From positions 1,736,001-1,800,000 of the forward strand of contig NZ_SZYH01000001.1 in assembly GCF_005298175.1 (NCBI RefSeq): 64,000 nt of DNA, given 5' to 3'. Shown piece after piece: positions 61,432 to 64,000 of the stretch. The notes below the pieces were generated by a model that worked only from the letters and a program-made list of their open reading frames with translations, did not search any database and was not told the DNA's origin. The position numbers were made by a program, and so were the translations under genes. Each line of letters begins with the position of its first letter. Positions within the stretch are counted from its first letter, which is position 1. The stretch comes from Marinobacter panjinensis. GTDB taxonomy: Bacteria; Pseudomonadota; Gammaproteobacteria; Pseudomonadales; Oleiphilaceae.

Positions 61432-62936
61432 TCGTCGTCATCTTTTTCGAGTTCGATTTCGGTGGCCACCAGGTTTCCATTGTTGAGCTGATCGTATTCG
61501 ACCTCGATGAGAGGGCGCTCTCCGTCATCGACCAGGCTGAGTAAAGCATCAAAGGTGGTGTCGTCAAACTCTGTACCAGTGTTGGTCTCGATGCTTACGC
61601 CCAGAACATTAAATGCAGTACCCTGGATGCTTCGCAAGCGACCGACCAGCTCGAACTCTCCGTCAGCCTGGTCATCATCAATCTCAACCTTGAATGCTTC
61701 GAGGTAAACACCCCCATCGGTGTTGACTCGCTCGACACCGCTGACTTCAACCTGTTCAGGGCCACCAAGATCCTCGAGTCTGATGTTGTTTTCATCCTCG
61801 CGGACCATGGCGGTAAGAGGTGTGACCTGAACCAGAACACCTCCGATTCGGAAGCTCTGATCATTCACATTGACACTGTTGACGCCAATGCGCCCCTCAA
61901 CTTCTGACTCGCCTTCGCGCAGCGTGATTTCTTCTGCTTCAACCGTCCCATCGTCGAGGAATTCGCCTTCCACCTGAATCAGAAGATCAGGCGTTAGGTC
62001 CTCGTCGGTCAGCCCGTCGTCAAACTCGGTATCGTCGGTCACTCGGACAAACAGGCCGTTGATCTCGAAAAGGCGGGTTTGCGGATTAATTGCCAAGCTC
62101 ACCGGACCGGCAAATTCGATGTCATCGTCATCCCCCCCGCGATATCGACGAAGATCGTCCTCTGCAATCTCACTGGCGAAGAGCACATCACCTTCAAAGC
62201 TTCCTTCAACCTCAACAAAGGGGCTGCCGGCAAGCTCGGAAATGCCGATTCCGTCAAACCCGGTATCATCACGGTCACACGCGACCGTAATATCTCCTAT
62301 TTCGAATCTGCACAGGTCCGCATCAAAATTGCTGACCTGGCCCTCAAGTTCAATTTCATTTTCCTGGTCAAAGGTCCCCGATGCAGAGTCTGAAAGAGCG
62401 CCCACGAAGCTGGCCCTGAACTCCCCATTTGGCAGTCGCCAGGCGCTGACCCTGACGAAATCGCCGCTGATCAGCTCGATAACCTGTTTGCCTTTTACCA
62501 CCGTCTGGTTATCGATGTGAACAACCAGGCCATACATGCTGAGCCTGGCGGTCTTGGTTGCCGGGTCCCACGGCTGCGTAATGACGACCTCTCCCCGGAG
62601 CGTATCGTCATACTCAACGCGGTTAGCCGTACCCTGACCATCATCCCGCCATTCACCATCAACCCGCAGAATCATTCCCTCGTCCAGTTCCGACTCTGTG
62701 GTTATGCCGTCATCGCTCTGAACCTGTCCGTTCAGACTGCCGGTATCAAACCGGACCCCGTTAACAAACACACTGCCGAACCCCGAAACCGGCCCCACAC
62801 TGGACCCCGTGCCACGGATGCCGCCGTCCGCGACATCGAGGTTGTCACTGCCACCGCCTCCGCATGCGGTCAGGATACCGATGGCCAGTGCGCTTAACGA
62901 AAAACGGGTAATCAGGTGGATGGACTTCGGTTTCAT
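61428..62936 (-). CDS. DUF5666 lipoprotein
   Basis: 502 residues. The signal peptide ends in a lipobox (IGILTACGGGGS) and the mature protein is very acidic. It consists of repeated beta domains of the DUF5666 type, for example ELEGQVSNFDADLCRFEIGD, VEVEGSFEGDVLFASEIAED and VEGRIGVNSVNVNDQSFRIG. It is probably outer-membrane anchored and surface or periplasm facing. It lies downstream of the DUF6502 gene on the same strand and overlaps the NMO gene by four bases at their convergent ends. Confidence 0.9.
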   Translation of the reverse strand: MKPKSIHLITRFSLSALAIGILTACGGGGSDNLDVADGGIRGTGSSVGPVSGFGSVFVNGVRFDTGSLNGQVQSDDGITTESELDEGMILRVDGEWRDDGQGTANRVEYDDTLRGEVVITQPWDPATKTARLSMYGLVVHIDNQTVVKGKQVIELISGDFVRVSAWRLPNGEFRASFVGALSDSASGTFDQENEIELEGQVSNFDADLCRFEIGDITVACDRDDTGFDGIGISELAGSPFVEVEGSFEGDVLFASEIAEDDLRRYRGGDDDDIEFAGPVSLAINPQTRLFEINGLFVRVTDDTEFDDGLTDEDLTPDLLIQVEGEFLDDGTVEAEEITLREGESEVEGRIGVNSVNVNDQSFRIGGVLVQVTPLTAMVREDENNIRLEDLGGPEQVEVSGVERVNTDGGVYLEAFKVEIDDDQADGEFELVGRLRSIQGTAFNVLGVSIETNTGTEFDDTTFDALLSLVDDGERPLIEVEYDQLNNGNLVATEIELEKDDDD

Positions 62937-63030
62937 GGGGGTGTCTCCCTGGCACTGGCGAATAACAGCGTGGTTACCAGATCCGTGGGCTGCCAGCAGT
63001 GCCCGGTTTGTGGAAAGGTTTCACGGTTCG

Positions 63031-63888
63031 TCATTCCTGTTCTCCACTGACATCTGGCTGAACAGGGTCTTCAAAGTAGAAAATGCCCACTCCGGTTCTG
63101 ACAGCTTCCCCGGTCGCCTTGTTTTCACCATGGCCTGCAATATCTCGGTCATGGGGGCCGAGCCACTTGTCCAGTTGTTCCAGCATGGCCTGCGACTGTT
63201 GCGCCGCATACCGGCGCCAGCGCCCCATGACTTCCGGCGGGATATTGTCGTATACCAGCGTTCTCTGGAACAGGGGCTGACCGTCAGCCCCACTGCCCAC
63301 CAGATTATGATCAATGGTCGCTATCAGATCTGATACGTCCTCACCGAAGATCTGGAGCATTTCTTCGCTGTCACCCGTCGGAACATAAGCCCTTTGGCGC
63401 AATGCCAGCTTCCCGGAGGCCTCAGTTGCCACCACGCCTACCCGCATCAGTTCTTCCAGGACGGCTCGCGGGGTCATGTCGCCGCTGTAGCGCTTCACGA
63501 GCTCACTGAAGCTGAGCGGGCCATCGAATGGAAGTTCTGCCGGCGCGCCCTCACCGGTCTGGAATGCACAATCATGAACCCAGCCGGAGACCACGCGGGA
63601 GGCGCGATTTTCATGCCGGGCGCCCGGGGTACCCTCATGTTCCCCTGCCAGGATTTCCCGCTGCTTTCTGACTTCCTTTCGCGTCAGGCCCGTCATCACC
63701 GCAGCGCGGGAATCCGTTGGTTTTTTACGGTTGTCGGCGAAATCTTCCAGGGCGGCATCCACGTAGGCACGCCTGACCAGCTCCGCAAACTCCGCAAACG
63801 GAATACCGTTGCGGAGCAGCAGGCGTGCCATGGGGCGCAGAATGCGATACAGCGCCCTATGCAGGGGGGTGGTATCGGAGCTTTTCAT
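63031..63888 (-). CDS. DUF6502 family protein
   Basis: 285 residues. The N-terminal half is a compact helical region likely to include a helix-turn-helix (LLLRNGIPFAEFAELVRRAY, AVMTGLTRKEVRKQREILAG) typical of DUF6502. The C-terminal half continues with LSFSELVKRYSGDMTPRAVL. It ends in an acidic tail (YFEDPVQPDVSGEQE). It precedes the DUF5666 lipoprotein by 94 bases on the same strand, a pairing I have seen in related genomes, so it may control that gene. Confidence 0.88.
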   Translation of the reverse strand: MKSSDTTPLHRALYRILRPMARLLLRNGIPFAEFAELVRRAYVDAALEDFADNRKKPTDSRAAVMTGLTRKEVRKQREILAGEHEGTPGARHENRASRVVSGWVHDCAFQTGEGAPAELPFDGPLSFSELVKRYSGDMTPRAVLEELMRVGVVATEASGKLALRQRAYVPTGDSEEMLQIFGEDVSDLIATIDHNLVGSGADGQPLFQRTLVYDNIPPEVMGRWRRYAAQQSQAMLEQLDKWLGPHDRDIAGHGENKATGEAVRTGVGIFYFEDPVQPDVSGEQE

Positions 63889-63925
63889 ATTTGGGATTGT
63901 ATTCCCATTAAGACATCAGCACCAA

Positions 63926-64000
63926 TCAGTCATCTTCCTCGATCTCGTCGATCACATAGTCACCGCCAGTATTGCGGAGGTAATCGATCTCTACCTGATT
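63926..64000 (-). CDS. Partial protein cut by the right window edge, C-terminal end
   Basis: The minus strand is open from the right edge to a stop at 63926-63928 and encodes NQVEIDYLRNTGGDYVIDEI, then EEDD. The acidic ending is similar in style to the DUF5666 lipoprotein end at 61428. Only 24 codons are visible, so no family can be assigned. Confidence 0.55.
   Translation of the reverse strand, partial: NQVEIDYLRNTGGDYVIDEIEEDD

Overview
The window looks like chromosome from a hydrocarbon-associated marine gammaproteobacterium, most likely Marinobacter or a close relative. This rests on an alkB-type alkane hydroxylase beside a GntR regulator, the urt/ure urea cluster, lutABC lactate oxidation genes, DUF6160, DUF6502, DUF5666, YajD and DUF2956 proteins, and moderately high GC. 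No rRNA, tRNA or CRISPR array was seen.

Layout. 1-6.2 kb: a gene cut by the left edge, a secreted DUF3604 protein bracketed by short hairpin repeats, an orphan two-gene E1 dehydrogenase pair, and a lone integron-type gene cassette. 6.2-20 kb: a patchwork of small metabolic and stress genes (two GST-like proteins, globin, MFS transporter, OsmC with a GlxA-type regulator, thioredoxin, CSD-DUF1294, lipoproteins). It is cut up by 13 of the 14 copies seen of a dispersed repeat (core ATARATCTGTCCCGGTTTT) and four decayed RAYT-type Y1 transposases. Several copies sit exactly at the edges of displaced fragments of neighbouring genes (MFS, ureG). 20-25.6 kb: a defence-like island with a low-GC AvcD-type anti-phage dCTP deaminase placed against a broken NERD gene. 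After it comes an unusual three-gene operon (2TM PLD-like protein, GHMP/beta-RFAP-synthase-like kinase, P-loop kinase). The operon lies between two direct copies of a ureG-small-protein segment.

25.8-43 kb: a nitrogen-scavenging block. One long minus-strand gene run, urtABCDE-ureDABCEFG plus a small secreted protein, imports urea and hydrolyses it with nickel urease. Divergent from it are allophanate hydrolase and biotin-dependent urea carboxylase, a second, ATP-driven urea route, followed by a GntR-family regulator. Paired TATACAAG sites lie in the divergent promoter region. Three large hairpin elements with conserved loops but copy-specific arms lie in this block.

43.4-64 kb is more ordinary chromosome. 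It holds a CsrB/RsmZ-type sRNA rich in GGA hairpins (about 44.26-44.47 kb) upstream of a ComEA-like gene, then lutABC with an EamA transporter, gloA, and alkB with a divergent GntR gene. Next are DUF6160, a flippase-like protein coupled to a fusion of a degenerate metallophosphoesterase with a GT4 glycosyltransferase, and DUF523/DUF1722. The window closes with DUF481, trhO, a beta-barrel protein, a DsbA-like protein, a nitronate monooxygenase-like protein, DUF5666, DUF6502 and a gene cut by the right edge.
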